Part shown: piece after piece, positions 46,309-56,340 of the stretch
How positions within the stretch are numbered: position 1 is the first letter of the stretch
Layout: each line of letters begins with the position of its first letter
Position numbers and translations under genes: made by a program
Notes under the pieces: generated by a model
What the model saw: only the letters and a program-made list of their open reading frames with translations
Told to the model about the DNA's origin: nothing
Databases searched by the model: none
Assembly (NCBI RefSeq): GCF_017876795.1
Contig: NZ_JAGIOR010000001.1
Location: 2,568,501-2,632,500 of the forward strand
DNA from: Rhizobium leguminosarum
Lineage (GTDB): Bacteria; Pseudomonadota; Alphaproteobacteria; Rhizobiales; Rhizobiaceae
Length of the DNA stretch: 64,000 nucleotides
Direction of reading: 5' to 3'

Positions 46309-46322
46309 TTGACCTGGATCAA
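46309..46322. promoter_or_regulatory. Fnr/FixK box for fixGHIS
   Basis: TTGAC-CTGG-ATCAA, a perfect match, centred 59.5 bases upstream of the ATG at 46375. Confidence 0.85.
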
Positions 46323-46374
46323 GGACGGGCTCTCGCAAAGCTGAGAAGAAGGCAGGGAAATCGGACAGAGCGTG

Positions 46375-47946
46375 ATGAATATCTACACAGCACCAGATCC
46401 CAGGCCGGTCGAACGGATAGACGCGGAACCCGTGAACGCCCGCGGCAAACGTGAACCACTTTACGCTGCGCGAAAGAAGGTATTTCCCAAGCGCGCCGAA
46501 GGGCGTTTTAGGCGTTTCAAGTGGATCGTAATGCTGATCACGCTTGGGATCTACTACCTGGCTCCTTGGATTCGCTGGGATCGGGGACTCTACGCGCCGG
46601 ATCAGGCTATACTAGTGGACCTGGGATCACGGCGATTTTTCTTCTTCTTCATCGAGATCTGGCCGCAGGAGTTCTATTATGTCGCCGGCCTGCTAGTCAT
46701 GGCGGGGTTCGGCCTCTTTCTCGTCACATCCGCCGTCGGGCGGGCGTGGTGCGGATATGCTTGTCCGCAAACCGTCTGGGTCGATCTTTTCCTCGTCGTC
46801 GAGCGGGCGATCGAGGGAGACCGCAACGCCCGGATGAAGCTTGACGCCGGGCCGTGGACTTTCGACAAGGCAAGAAAACGGATCGTCAAGCACGCAATCT
46901 GGCTGATGATCGGCGCCGCGACGGGCGGTGCCTGGATCTTCTACTTCGCCGACGCGCCTGCGCTTGTCGTCTCGTTTTTTTCTGGAAAGGCGCCTGTCGT
47001 GGCCTACGCGACCGTCGCCACTCTCACTGCGACCACCTACGTGCTGGGCGGGCTGATGCGCGAACAGGTCTGCACGTACATGTGCCCGTGGCCGCGGATC
47101 CAGGGCGCGATGCTCGACGAAAATTCCCTCGTCGTCACCTACAACGATTGGCGCGGCGAGACCCGCTCACGCCACTCCAAGAAGACCTTGGCTGCCGGTC
47201 AGCCGGTCGGCGACTGCGTCGACTGTAACGCCTGCGTGGCCGTCTGTCCCATGGGGATCGACATCCGCGACGGACAGCAGATGGAATGTATCACCTGCGC
47301 ATTGTGCATCGACGCCTGCGATGGCGTCATGGACAAGCTCGGAAAGCCGCGCGGCCTCATCGCCTATGCGACGCTCAGCGAATACGCCGCCAACATGGCC
47401 ATCGCCACGGACGACGGAAGAACGCCGGTCCAGCCCTCGAAGGTGCGGAATGCCGACGGCTCGTTCGTCGAGTCCGTCAGGCATTTCGACTGGCGCATCA
47501 TATTCCGTCCACGCGTGCTGTTTTATGCCGTCACGTGGCTTTTGATCGGCGTCGCCATGGTGGTCCATCTCGCAATGCGCGCGCGACTGGAGCTCAACGT
47601 GGTTCACGATCGAAACCCGCAGTACGTTTTGGAAAGCGACGGCTCCATCCGCAACGGCTACACACTGCGAATACTGAATATGGTTCCCGCTCCTCGCAGG
47701 ATCGAGCTCAGCCTTTTAGGCCTCGACGACGGCGCGAGTATGCGAATTCCCGAACTAGCGAAGCAGGACGCGCGGACCTTCATCATCGAAGCCGCGCCGG
47801 ACGTCGCGACAACAATCAAGGTCTTCGTGACGAGCAAAAAGTCGACCGCCGCGATCAGCGAGTTCCTTTTTGCAATCGAGGACTCCGGACATTCCGACAG
47901 AGCGACCTATCGCGCCGCATTCAACACACCGGGAGATGCCAAATGA
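46375..47946 (+). CDS. fixG: FixG/CcoG, membrane polyferredoxin for cbb3 assembly
   Basis: A 523-residue protein with about five membrane helices. Iron-sulfur motifs: CGYACPQTVW and MCPWPRIQGAM in the membrane part, then CVDCNACVAVCP and CITCALCIDACD for two [4Fe-4S] clusters. The C-terminal third is an immunoglobulin-like periplasmic domain. CcoG is reported to reduce copper for oxidase assembly. ATG 46375 is used; a GTG three bases earlier is possible. Its stop overlaps fixH. Confidence 0.95.
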   Translation: MNIYTAPDPRPVERIDAEPVNARGKREPLYAARKKVFPKRAEGRFRRFKWIVMLITLGIYYLAPWIRWDRGLYAPDQAILVDLGSRRFFFFFIEIWPQEFYYVAGLLVMAGFGLFLVTSAVGRAWCGYACPQTVWVDLFLVVERAIEGDRNARMKLDAGPWTFDKARKRIVKHAIWLMIGAATGGAWIFYFADAPALVVSFFSGKAPVVAYATVATLTATTYVLGGLMREQVCTYMCPWPRIQGAMLDENSLVVTYNDWRGETRSRHSKKTLAAGQPVGDCVDCNACVAVCPMGIDIRDGQQMECITCALCIDACDGVMDKLGKPRGLIAYATLSEYAANMAIATDDGRTPVQPSKVRNADGSFVESVRHFDWRIIFRPRVLFYAVTWLLIGVAMVVHLAMRARLELNVVHDRNPQYVLESDGSIRNGYTLRILNMVPAPRRIELSLLGLDDGASMRIPELAKQDARTFIIEAAPDVATTIKVFVTSKKSTAAISEFLFAIEDSGHSDRATYRAAFNTPGDAK

Positions 47947-48428
47947 CTACCTCCACTCAAGGATTCACAGGGCGGCACATGCTGATTGTCACATGCTCGT
48001 TCTTCGCGGTGGTGATCGGCGTCAACGTGACCATGGCATGGTTCGCCTCGTCGAGCTGGAGCGGTCTCGTCGTCGAGAACACGTATGTCGCCAGCCAGGA
48101 GTTCAACCGAAAAGCAGCCGATATGAGGGCGATGGCGGCGTCTGGTATCATCGGAAAGCTATCTCTGGCCGGCGGCCGCATCCGTTACGACATCCACAAC
48201 CGCGACGGATCTCCCGCGACCGTCGACGACGTGACCGCAAACTTCAAGCGACCCGTGGGCGACCACGAGGACTTCCACGTCGCATTCACGAAAGTCGGTA
48301 ACGGAAAGTTTGAGTCCCAGCACCGAGTCGCCTCGGGCGACTGGATCGTCGAGGTCGTTTCGCGAACGGAAGGCAAGGTCGTCATGCACGAGGCCTCACG
48401 TCTCGATACCGCGGGGTTCGGCGAATGA
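47943..48428 (+). CDS. fixH: FixH, cbb3 assembly protein
   Basis: A 161-residue protein with one N-terminal helix (FTGRHMLIVTCSFFAVVIGVN) and a periplasmic domain containing LVVENTYVASQEFN, the FixH signature. It helps copper loading and assembly of the oxidase with FixI. The start overlaps fixG (ATGA) and its stop overlaps the fixI start. Confidence 0.93.
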   Translation: MTTSTQGFTGRHMLIVTCSFFAVVIGVNVTMAWFASSSWSGLVVENTYVASQEFNRKAADMRAMAASGIIGKLSLAGGRIRYDIHNRDGSPATVDDVTANFKRPVGDHEDFHVAFTKVGNGKFESQHRVASGDWIVEVVSRTEGKVVMHEASRLDTAGFGE

Positions 48429-50713
48429 CGTGCTGCATGATGAACGCGGATGGAGTTCTCGCGATGAGCACGACGTCGGTCAGCGCCGAGGAAATCGCAC
48501 TCGCAGCCCATTCTTTGGGCGAGGGACTCCGGCAGCTCGATCTAAGCGTTCCCGATGTCCACTGCGGGAGCTGCATATCGGCGTTGGAGAAAGCTCTTTC
48601 GGCGCTCCCTTACGTTCGCAAGGCCAGGGTGAACCTCACATCGCGGCGCGTCACCTGCGTGTACGCCGAGAAAACTGAAGACGGCGCTGCCGATCCGACT
48701 GGAATCATCGCCGCGATCAACGGCGCTGGATACCGCGCGCATCTGTTCACACCAATTGCGGTCGAGAACGACAAGACAAGGAACCAGCTTCTCCTCGCCG
48801 TCGGAGTGTCCGGCTTCGCGGCCGCCAACATCATGCTTCTGTCCGTCTCGGTCTGGTCCGGTGCCGACGCTGCGACGAGGGACCTGTTCCATTGGATCTC
48901 GGCGATGATCGCAGCGCCTGCGCTGGTCTACGCGGGGCGGTTCTTCTTCCGGTCGGCGTGGAACGCGTTGAAGCATGGTCGCACGAATATGGATGTGCCG
49001 ATTTCTTTGGCCGTCACCCTTTCCTACGCGGTTTCGCTTTGGGAAACCGCCCATCATGGCGAGCACGCATGGTTCGACGCGACCGTATCCTTGTTGTTCT
49101 TCCTGCTTATCGGCAGGACGCTGGACCATGTGATGCGCGAAAAGGCCCGCGCTGCCATCAACGGGCTGGCCCGACTTGCGCCGCGGGGGGCGCTGGTCCT
49201 GGGGCCGAACGGATCGCGCCGTTACGTTCCGCTTGATGAAATTGTAGTGGGAGATGAGATCGCGGTCGCGGTCGGCGAACGGATTCCAGTGGATGGAATG
49301 GTCGTAGGGGGCGAAAGCGACCTCGATCTCGCGATCGTTACCGGCGAAAGCTCTCCGGTCGCCGTCGCCAGCGGTGTCGGGGTCAGCTCCGGTGCCATAA
49401 ACCTTACCGGGTCGCTTGTCGTGCGCGCCACCAAGCTCGCCAAGAACTCTCTCTTGGCGGAAATCATCAGCCTCATGGAGGCCGCCGAGGGCGGGAGGGC
49501 ACGCTACCGGCGAATCGCAGATCGCGCCGCCGCGCTGTACTCCCCCGCGGTCCACCTTCTCGCTCTCGTCTCGTTTCTTGCTTGGGGATTGATAGGCGGA
49601 GACTGGAAACATGCGATGCTGGTCGCAGTCGCCGTGCTTATCATTACTTGCCCATGCGCCTTGGGACTTGCGGTTCCGGTCGTCCAGGTTGTGGCGGCTG
49701 GCGAGCTTTTCCGCAGGGGAATTATGGTGAAAGACGGCTCCGCGCTCGAAAGACTTGCGGAGATCGACACGGTCGCCTTCGACAAGACGGGCACTCTGAC
49801 CATGGGCAGCCCAAGGCTGGTGCGGGGCGAAGCCGCCGACGAGGCGGATCTCGCTAAAGCGGTTGGACTGGCCCTCCATTCGAGACACCCTCTGTCGCAG
49901 GCATTGGCCCGGAGCGCCGGGAACGCCGCAACGCCTTTTGATCGCGTCAACGAAATCCCCGGCGGCGGCCTTGAAGCCGCCTGCGGCGACGAGGTCTACA
50001 GGTTGGGCAACGCGACGTTTGCATGTGGCGCAGCTCCGCCGCGGTCGACGGTCGACAGCCCGCTCTCCGAAGTCGTGCTTTCAAGGAACGGCGTAGCGCT
50101 CGCGCGGTTCTTCTTCGAGGATGCGCTTCGTCCAGGTGCGCAAGACGCGATCAAGGAACTCGGGTCAAGCAGGTTTGAAACGTTGATTGTCTCAGGCGAT
50201 CGTCAGAGCGTGGTCGACAACGTCGCACAGGTGCTCGGCATCAGCCGGGCGATGGGGGCGCTTACGCCACGGCAAAAGGTCGACGAGTGCCAGAGACTTG
50301 GCGAATCCGGCCATCGCGTCCTGATGGTGGGCGACGGCATCAATGATGCACCAGCGCTTGCTGCCGCCCATGTGTCCATGGCGCCCGCTACGGCGTCTGA
50401 CATCGGCCGACAGGCCGCCGATCTTGTGTTCTTCAACGACCGGTTGGATGCGGTCCCTCAAGCGATCGCAGTCGCAAGGCGATCGGCTGCACTGATACGC
50501 CAGAATTTTGCGCTAGCGATCGGTTATAACGTGCTGGCAGTGCCGGTGGCGATCGCGGGTCTTGCCACGCCGCTGATCGCAGCGGTCGCAATGTCCACGT
50601 CATCGATCATCGTGGTGACCAACGCCCTTCGGCTCAACGCGGCCGCCACGCGATCCCCTGCTGGAGGTGCGCCGAAACCGGCCGCGAGTGGCGGGGAGGC
50701 CAGAATCGCATGA
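48425..50713 (+). CDS. fixI: FixI/CcoI copper-transporting P-type ATPase
   Basis: A 762-residue P1B pump of the FixI branch, which supplies copper to cbb3 oxidase rather than giving resistance. The heavy-metal domain has Cys47 and Cys50 (VHCGSCISALE). The membrane copper site is CPC in IITCPCALGLAVP. The phosphorylation site is FDKTGTLTMG; the hinge is [17 protein letters not shown]. Its stop overlaps fixS. All catalytic parts are intact. Confidence 0.96.
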   Translation: MTCCMMNADGVLAMSTTSVSAEEIALAAHSLGEGLRQLDLSVPDVHCGSCISALEKALSALPYVRKARVNLTSRRVTCVYAEKTEDGAADPTGIIAAINGAGYRAHLFTPIAVENDKTRNQLLLAVGVSGFAAANIMLLSVSVWSGADAATRDLFHWISAMIAAPALVYAGRFFFRSAWNALKHGRTNMDVPISLAVTLSYAVSLWETAHHGEHAWFDATVSLLFFLLIGRTLDHVMREKARAAINGLARLAPRGALVLGPNGSRRYVPLDEIVVGDEIAVAVGERIPVDGMVVGGESDLDLAIVTGESSPVAVASGVGVSSGAINLTGSLVVRATKLAKNSLLAEIISLMEAAEGGRARYRRIADRAAALYSPAVHLLALVSFLAWGLIGGDWKHAMLVAVAVLIITCPCALGLAVPVVQVVAAGELFRRGIMVKDGSALERLAEIDTVAFDKTGTLTMGSPRLVRGEAADEADLAKAVGLALHSRHPLSQALARSAGNAATPFDRVNEIPGGGLEAACGDEVYRLGNATFACGAAPPRSTVDSPLSEVVLSRNGVALARFFFEDALRPGAQDAIKELGSSRFETLIVSGDRQSVVDNVAQVLGISRAMGALTPRQKVDECQRLGESGHRVLMVGDGINDAPALAAAHVSMAPATASDIGRQAADLVFFNDRLDAVPQAIAVARRSAALIRQNFALAIGYNVLAVPVAIAGLATPLIAAVAMSTSSIIVVTNALRLNAAATRSPAGGAPKPAASGGEARIA

Positions 50714-50868
50714 ATATGCTGATCTATCTCATCCCGATCGCGCTCTTCATGGGCGGCGTGGGGCTTGCGGCGTTTCTCTGGTCTCTTGGAAACGGTCAGT
50801 ACGACGATCTTCAGGGGGCCGCTTGGCGCGTACTCGCCGACGACGAGTCGGATCCGCCCAAGTCGTAG
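50710..50868 (+). CDS. fixS: FixS, cbb3 assembly protein
   Basis: A 52-residue one-helix protein: MNMLIYLIPIALFMGGVGLA followed by AFLWSLGNGQYDDLQGAAWR, the standard FixS/CcoS sequence. It is needed for cofactor insertion into the oxidase. The ATG overlaps the fixI stop. Confidence 0.94.
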   Translation: MNMLIYLIPIALFMGGVGLAAFLWSLGNGQYDDLQGAAWRVLADDESDPPKS

Positions 50869-50890
50869 GCCGTCAAAGAGGGGGAAGGTG

Positions 50891-51556
50891 ATGTTTACAG
50901 AGAACGAGATGCTGCTACGATCCGAACTATTCGAAGGGCTCGACGCCGATGCCGTTCGAAGCATGCTGGCGTTGGTGGAATCACGGACATACGCGCTCAA
51001 CGAACGCATAGCGGTCGAGGGGCAGCACGCCTCGCAGGTCTTCCACGTCGTGACGGGCCTTGTCCGACTGACGAAAGCGGAGTCCGGCGGACGTGAGGCC
51101 GACGTCTCCGTCTGCGAACCGGGGGACACCTTTGCGGAGTATCTCGTTCCAGGTGGCGACGCCTACGCGCAGGGCGCATGGGCGGCGGAAATCACGGAGC
51201 TTGCACTATTCGATCTGCCTGGCCTGCGTGAACTCGCCGCCGAACACAATGGCGTCCAGCGCAATGTCATGCGGATCATGGCCCGACATCTGCTCGGCTC
51301 GCTGGAATGTATAGCGGGCGATCGCTTGCACACTGCCGCGCAGCGAGTAGCCAACTACTTTGTAAGTTGCTGTCCGGAGGCGACGGCCCAGGCGACGTTC
51401 CGGCTGCCTTATCAGAAGCGGATTCTCGCCGGAAAGCTCGGACTCGCTCCCGAGGCCCTGTCGCGCGCCTTTGCCACGCTCTCCGATGCGGGAGTAGCCG
51501 TAAAGGGCAGGATGGTTTCCATCGGCAACGTTGCCTTGCTGAGAGAAGCGTGTTGA
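50891..51556 (+). CDS. Crp/Fnr-family regulator, NnrR/Dnr-like
   Basis: A 221-residue regulator. The sensor domain (ALNERIAVEGQHASQVFHVV, VSVCEPGDTFAEYL) is followed by the helix-turn-helix LPYQKRILAGKLGLAPEALSRAFATL. The Leu-Pro start and Glu-Ala-Leu-Ser-Arg recognition helix resemble NnrR and Dnr, the nitric-oxide-responsive branch, rather than FixK; no Fe-S Cys cluster is present. GGGGAAGG precedes the ATG; it follows fixS by 22 bases and may be co-transcribed. It could read the TTGCG-N4-CGCAA box at norE (inference). Confidence 0.82.
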   Translation: MFTENEMLLRSELFEGLDADAVRSMLALVESRTYALNERIAVEGQHASQVFHVVTGLVRLTKAESGGREADVSVCEPGDTFAEYLVPGGDAYAQGAWAAEITELALFDLPGLRELAAEHNGVQRNVMRIMARHLLGSLECIAGDRLHTAAQRVANYFVSCCPEATAQATFRLPYQKRILAGKLGLAPEALSRAFATLSDAGVAVKGRMVSIGNVALLREAC

Positions 51557-51925
51557 ATGACTGAAGGTCGCGGGAACCACATGATGCGACCACGCTGTTG
51601 CGCGATCCAACATGACAGCAAGCGGGCCAGCGGCTGGTGCAGGCTGTGTCTCGGCTCTGCGGGCGGAGGGCAAGCTGTTTGCAGGGACTTAGCTTCGCAG
51701 CGGCAATTGACGCTTTCCTGTTCCACGATATCGATTGACCAACATGACGCCTGCTGCTTTGCGTCGACTGGGGCGACGCTACTTCCGGCGAGCTGAGGTC
51801 AGTCCACGGGAAACCCGCTGCTGGCGGCCTCATATCTTACGATGTGCACATAATCTCTAACCCGAACAGTGGCGTTGCCTGCAATCCTGCGTTATCTGGT
51901 TTCAAACAGGGCCGCAGCGGGACGA
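51557..51925. other. Gap upstream of the OmpR-type regulator
   Basis: No supported gene, Fnr box or K-box. The regulator gene at 51926 must start from a promoter here or from read-through of the fixGHIS transcript. Confidence 0.4.
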
Positions 51926-52663
51926 ATGAGCTACATGGAACCGGATCGTATTCTGGTGGTCGACGACGACGCTCGGATCAGACAGATGCTCGTCCGCTAT
52001 TTTGAGGACAATGGTTACAGGGTGAACGCGGTCGGCAACGGCGCTGCCATGCGCGCCGAGCTGTCGAAGGCGTCGTACGCGGCCGTTTTTCTCGACCTCG
52101 TGCTCCCCGGCGGAGAGAACGGACTGGAACTGCTGAAGGAGTTGCGCAGCACGTCGGACGTGCCGGTGCTGATGCTCACGGGGCAGGACGACGTCACCGA
52201 CAAGGTTGTGGGCCTGGAATTCGGCGCCGACGACTATGTCGCAAAGCCGTTTCATCTGCGGGAACTGCTCGCAAGGCTGAGGACTGTTCTGAGGAGACGC
52301 AACTCTGTCGCTCCTGCGGCCCGCGCCCCGACCGCGGAGGAGGAAGTTCTGCAGTTCGACGGCTGGAAGCTCGAAGTTGGTCGAAGGAGACTTACTTCTC
52401 CGCAGGGGGAGGACGTTTCCCTCACGACCGGAGAGTTCGAGATGCTCCTCGTTTTCGCCCATAATCCGGGGCGCGTCCTGTCACGTGACAAGCTGATGGA
52501 CCTGACGAGAAGCCGCAGTCTGGAGGCCTTCGATCGAGCGATAGACGCGCAGATCGTCCGGCTTAGGAAGAAAGTCGAAGTTGATCCAAAGGAACCGATG
52601 ATGATCCAGACGGTTCGTGGCGTCGGATACGTCTTCACACCGCGTCTATCAAATGAGAGATAA
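51926..52663 (+). CDS. fxkR: OmpR-family response regulator, FxkR candidate
   Basis: A 245-residue regulator. The receiver has the acidic cluster VVDDDARIR, phosphorylation site Asp57 (AVFLDLVLPGG) and Lys107 (YVAKPFH). The winged helix includes LTTGEFEMLLVFAHNPGRVL and RAIDAQIVRLRKKVE. No kinase gene is adjacent, making it an orphan. In a window with an hFixL, fixK and a K-box but no fixJ, it is the best match to FxkR, the OmpR-type link from hFixL to fixK in Rhizobium etli. The identity is inferred from context. ATG 51926 is chosen over 51869. Confidence 0.72.
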   Translation: MSYMEPDRILVVDDDARIRQMLVRYFEDNGYRVNAVGNGAAMRAELSKASYAAVFLDLVLPGGENGLELLKELRSTSDVPVLMLTGQDDVTDKVVGLEFGADDYVAKPFHLRELLARLRTVLRRRNSVAPAARAPTAEEEVLQFDGWKLEVGRRRLTSPQGEDVSLTTGEFEMLLVFAHNPGRVLSRDKLMDLTRSRSLEAFDRAIDAQIVRLRKKVEVDPKEPMMIQTVRGVGYVFTPRLSNER

Positions 52664-52677
52664 TTGATCGGGGTCAA
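52664..52677. promoter_or_regulatory. Fnr/FixK box for cycHJKL
   Basis: TTGAT-CGGG-GTCAA, a perfect match, directly behind the regulator stop. A start site 41.5 bases past its centre would fall near 52712, just before the ATG at 52716. Confidence 0.8.
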
Positions 52678-52715
52678 TGTTGAACGTGTCGATCGTGCGT
52701 ACGGTCGGGCGTGCA

Positions 52716-53861
52716 ATGGCTTCTGGACCAATGATCATCTGGATACTTTTCGCGGTCGTGACGACCGCCACAACCGCAGCTCTCATGCATCCGCTTTCGT
52801 CGGGTCACGCTCGTCCCTTGAACGATGGCGTGGATGCGAATGTGTATCGGGACCAGCTTATCGAACTCGAAAACGAGTTGGCGACGCGTCAGATCGCTGC
52901 GGACGAGTACGAACTTGCCAAGGCGGAGGCGGCGCGACGGCTCTTCAAGGCTGTCGAGCGGCCGCACGCATCCAGCGGCCCAAGACGATCCCACGGGCGG
53001 GTGCGTTTCGCGGTCGCGGCGTTCCTGCCGCTCCTCAGCATCGGGCTCTACGTCTCGCTAGGTTCTCCAGAGCTACAGTCTCGTCCATTGCAAGCTAGGC
53101 TTGCCGACCCCGGTCAGGATCTCCAGATCCTTGTCAAGAAGACGCAGGACCATCTGGTCCGCAGTCCGGAGGATGGCCGGGGATGGGACGTCATTGCTCC
53201 CGTTCTCCTCAAAATGGGCCGAGCGGACGACGCGGCAGACGCATATCATTCCGCGCTTCGGATCCTTGGGCCGAGCGTTCCGCGTCTGGACGGACTATCA
53301 CAGGCCCTGATGGCTGGTTCAAACGGAATCGTGGGGGAGGAGATCCGCGTCGTGCTCCAGAGCTTGCTGAAGATCGATCCTGCAAATCCGCGTGCTCGTT
53401 TTTATGTCGCGCTAGGGCTTGAGAAGGAGGGCAGGACGGCGGATGCGGTGACAGCATTCGAGGCGATCGCCATGACATCTCCCGCCAATGCGCCCTGGCT
53501 GCCGCTCGTCAACGAACACGTTGCAAGGAACGGCGGAACTCCTGTAATCGCCACTGACAAATCTCTTTCGAATCCGAGCAAGGAAGATGTCGCATCGGCC
53601 GAAAACCTTGATCAGACCGACCGGCAACAGATGATCCGCGGCATGGTCCAGAGCCTCGATGCCAAGCTGAGCGCCGATCCGAACAATTTCGAGGGATGGG
53701 TGCGGCTCGTCCGCTCTTACGCCGTATTGAACGATAAGGATCGCGCCGCCGCTGCGCTGAAGCGCGGCCTTGCGGCCTTTCCGCCGGCGGGCGAACAGGG
53801 CAGGCAATTGCTGGCGCTGGCCAGGGAACTCGGCATAGCCACGGAGGAAGCGACGCAATGA
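52716..53861 (+). CDS. cycH: Cytochrome c biogenesis protein CycH (CcmI)
   Basis: A 381-residue membrane protein. Two helices (about residues 5-22 and 89-107) flank a cytoplasmic loop rich in charged residues ([15 protein letters not shown]), followed by a periplasmic TPR domain ([38 protein letters not shown]). It presents apocytochromes to the CcmFH ligase. The start is set at 52716 because the first frame ATG (52677) overlaps the Fnr/FixK box; 52731 is also possible. The stop overlaps cycJ. Confidence 0.92.
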   Translation: MASGPMIIWILFAVVTTATTAALMHPLSSGHARPLNDGVDANVYRDQLIELENELATRQIAADEYELAKAEAARRLFKAVERPHASSGPRRSHGRVRFAVAAFLPLLSIGLYVSLGSPELQSRPLQARLADPGQDLQILVKKTQDHLVRSPEDGRGWDVIAPVLLKMGRADDAADAYHSALRILGPSVPRLDGLSQALMAGSNGIVGEEIRVVLQSLLKIDPANPRARFYVALGLEKEGRTADAVTAFEAIAMTSPANAPWLPLVNEHVARNGGTPVIATDKSLSNPSKEDVASAENLDQTDRQQMIRGMVQSLDAKLSADPNNFEGWVRLVRSYAVLNDKDRAAAALKRGLAAFPPAGEQGRQLLALARELGIATEEATQ

Positions 53862-54346
53862 CGCGCAAGCAGAAGCGCCTGGCGGTGATATCAGGCGGCA
53901 TGGGCTTCATTGCCGCCGCCGTGCTGCTGGTGATGTTCGCCTTCAGCCAGTCGGTCGCTTATTTCTATATGCCGGCCGATCTGGCGAAGACGCCGGTGGC
54001 GCCGGAAACCCGCATTCGGCTTGGCGGCCTGGTCGGCGAAGGCAGCGTCGTGCGCGGCACCGGCTCGACCGTGGAATTTGCCGTCACCGACGGCAGCGCC
54101 AATGCGGTGAAGGTCAAATATACCGGCATTCTTCCCGATCTCTTCCGCGAAGGCCAGGGCGTCGTCACCGAAGGAATGTTTGCATCAGGGACCAACGTCT
54201 TCGTTGCCGATACCGTGCTTGCCAAGCATGACGAGACCTACATGCCGAAGGACGTTGCCGACAGGCTGAAGCAGCAGGGGCTGTGGAAAGAAGGCCAAGG
54301 CCCAACGAAGGAAGGTCAAGCCCAGGAAGTGAAGGCGACGCAATGA
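53858..54346 (+). CDS. cycJ: Heme chaperone CycJ (CcmE)
   Basis: A 162-residue periplasmic heme carrier with an N-terminal anchor (about residues 12-32). The covalent heme site is His124, followed by Tyr128, in [10 protein letters not shown]. It moves heme to the ligase. The start overlaps cycH (ATGA) and the stop overlaps cycK. The DNA from here to 56789 reads richer in GC third positions than cycH upstream. Confidence 0.96.
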   Translation: MTRKQKRLAVISGGMGFIAAAVLLVMFAFSQSVAYFYMPADLAKTPVAPETRIRLGGLVGEGSVVRGTGSTVEFAVTDGSANAVKVKYTGILPDLFREGQGVVTEGMFASGTNVFVADTVLAKHDETYMPKDVADRLKQQGLWKEGQGPTKEGQAQEVKATQ

Positions 54347-56340
54347 TCATCGAGATCGGCCATTACGCGCTGGTGCTGGCGCTGGCAACGGCGCTCATCC
54401 TTTCCATCGTGCCGGTGATCGGAGCCCGTCGCCGCGACCGGGCGATGATGGATGTGGCGACGGTCGGTTCGCTGGCGATGTTTGCGCTTGTCGCCTTCTC
54501 CTTCGGCGTCTTGACTTATGCCCATGTCGTCTCCGATTTCTCGGTCGAGAACGTCTGGGAGAATTCGCATTCGCTGGTGCCGCTGATCTACAAATATTCC
54601 GGCGTCTGGGGCAATCACGAGGGATCGATGATGCTCTGGCTGTTGATCCTGACGCTGTTCAGCGCCCTGGTCGCCGTCTTCGGTCGCAGTCTGCCGGAGA
54701 CGCTGAAGGCCAATGTGCTGGCCGTTCAAGCCTGGATTTCGGTGGCCTTCACCCTGTTCATTCTGCTGACCTCCAATCCCTTCCTGCGGCTCGATCCGGC
54801 GCCGGCCGAGGGCCGCGATCTCAATCCGGTCCTTCAGGATATCGGTCTGGCGATCCACCCGCCGCTGCTTTATCTGGGTTATGTCGGCTTTTCCGTCTGC
54901 TTTTCCTTTGCGGTTGCGGCGCTTCTGGAAGGGCGCATCGACGCCGCCTGGGCCCGTTGGGTGCGGCCTTGGACGCTGGCCGCCTGGACCTTTCTGACAT
55001 CAGGCATCGCCATGGGTTCCTACTGGGCCTATTACGAACTCGGCTGGGGCGGCTGGTGGTTCTGGGACCCGGTGGAAAACGCCTCCTTCATGCCGTGGCT
55101 CGCCGGCACCGCATTGCTGCATTCGGCCCTCGTCATGGAAAAGCGCGAGGCGCTGAAGATCTGGACGGTGCTGCTGGCCATCCTCACCTTCTCGCTGTCG
55201 CTGATGGGCACCTTCCTGGTGCGCTCCGGCGTGCTGACCTCGGTGCATGCCTTTGCCAGCGACCCGAGCCGCGGCGTCTTCATTCTCTGCATCCTGCTGA
55301 TTTTTATCGGCGGCGCGCTGTCGCTGTTTGCCTTTCGCGCGCCGAAGCTTTCGGCCGGCGGGCTGTTTGCGCCGATTTCGCGCGAGGGCGCGCTTGTCGT
55401 CAACAATCTGATCCTGACGGTTGCCTGCGGCACGGTTCTCACAGGCACACTCTATCCGCTGCTGCTGGAGACGCTGACCGGCGACAAGATCTCTGTCGGG
55501 CCGCCCTTCTTCAACCTGACTTTCGGCCTGCTGATGGCGCCGCTGATCGTTGTCGTGCCGTTCGGGCCGCTGCTTGCCTGGAAGCGCGGTGATCTGCTCG
55601 GCGCCTTGCAGCGGCTCTATGTCGTTGCCGGTCTCGCCTTCACTGCTGCGCTGGTCTTCTTCTATCTCCAACATGGCGGCCCGGTACTTTCCGTGCTCGG
55701 ACTGGCAGCCGGGCTGTTCCTGGTTCTGGGTGCTGCGGCCGATCTCTGGTATCGCGCCGGCATCGGCAAGGTGGCGGGCAATGTCGCCTGGCGCCGTCTG
55801 ACCGGCCTGCCGCGTTCGGCCTTCGGCACCGCCCTTGCCCATGCCGGGCTCGGCGTCACCGTGCTCGGCATCGTCGCCGTCACGACATTTCAGACCGAGC
55901 ACGTCATCCAGATGAAGCCCGGCGAGACCACCGATGCCGGTGGCTACAGCCTGCATTTCGACGGCATGCAGCCGGCGACCGGGCCGAACTACACCGAGGA
56001 GCGCGGCCACTTCACCATCCGCCGCGCCGGTGTCGCGGTGGCCGATACCTGGTCGGCCAAACGCCTCTACACCGCCCGCCAGATGCCGACGACCGAGGCG
56101 GGCATTCTGACCTTCGGGCTCAGCCAGCTCTACGTCTCGCTCGGCGACGCCACCAAGGACGGCGGCATCGTCGTGCGCATCTGGTGGAAGCCGTTCATCC
56201 TCTGCATCTGGGGCGGCGCGCTGATCATGGCCTTCGGCGGCGTCGTCTCGCTCAGCGACCGGCGCCTGCGCGTCGGCGCCCCACGCAGGAAGGCGAAGGC
56301 CGCAAAGCCGGCAGCGCCCGCAATGGAGCCGGCGGAATGA
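54343..56340 (+). CDS. cycK: Cytochrome c heme ligase subunit CycK (CcmF)
   Basis: A 665-residue membrane protein of about fifteen helices. The heme-handling tryptophan-rich motif is [18 protein letters not shown], and conserved His occur in NHEGSMML and [10 protein letters not shown]. It forms the ligase with CycL and CycH. The ATG at 54343 overlaps cycJ; the stop overlaps cycL. Length is normal. Confidence 0.97.
   Translation: MIIEIGHYALVLALATALILSIVPVIGARRRDRAMMDVATVGSLAMFALVAFSFGVLTYAHVVSDFSVENVWENSHSLVPLIYKYSGVWGNHEGSMMLWLLILTLFSALVAVFGRSLPETLKANVLAVQAWISVAFTLFILLTSNPFLRLDPAPAEGRDLNPVLQDIGLAIHPPLLYLGYVGFSVCFSFAVAALLEGRIDAAWARWVRPWTLAAWTFLTSGIAMGSYWAYYELGWGGWWFWDPVENASFMPWLAGTALLHSALVMEKREALKIWTVLLAILTFSLSLMGTFLVRSGVLTSVHAFASDPSRGVFILCILLIFIGGALSLFAFRAPKLSAGGLFAPISREGALVVNNLILTVACGTVLTGTLYPLLLETLTGDKISVGPPFFNLTFGLLMAPLIVVVPFGPLLAWKRGDLLGALQRLYVVAGLAFTAALVFFYLQHGGPVLSVLGLAAGLFLVLGAAADLWYRAGIGKVAGNVAWRRLTGLPRSAFGTALAHAGLGVTVLGIVAVTTFQTEHVIQMKPGETTDAGGYSLHFDGMQPATGPNYTEERGHFTIRRAGVAVADTWSAKRLYTARQMPTTEAGILTFGLSQLYVSLGDATKDGGIVVRIWWKPFILCIWGGALIMAFGGVVSLSDRRLRVGAPRRKAKAAKPAAPAMEPAE

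Noticed and set aside
48542..49888. Leftward open frame of 448 codons
   Set aside because: Antisense to fixI, no family features or ribosome site.
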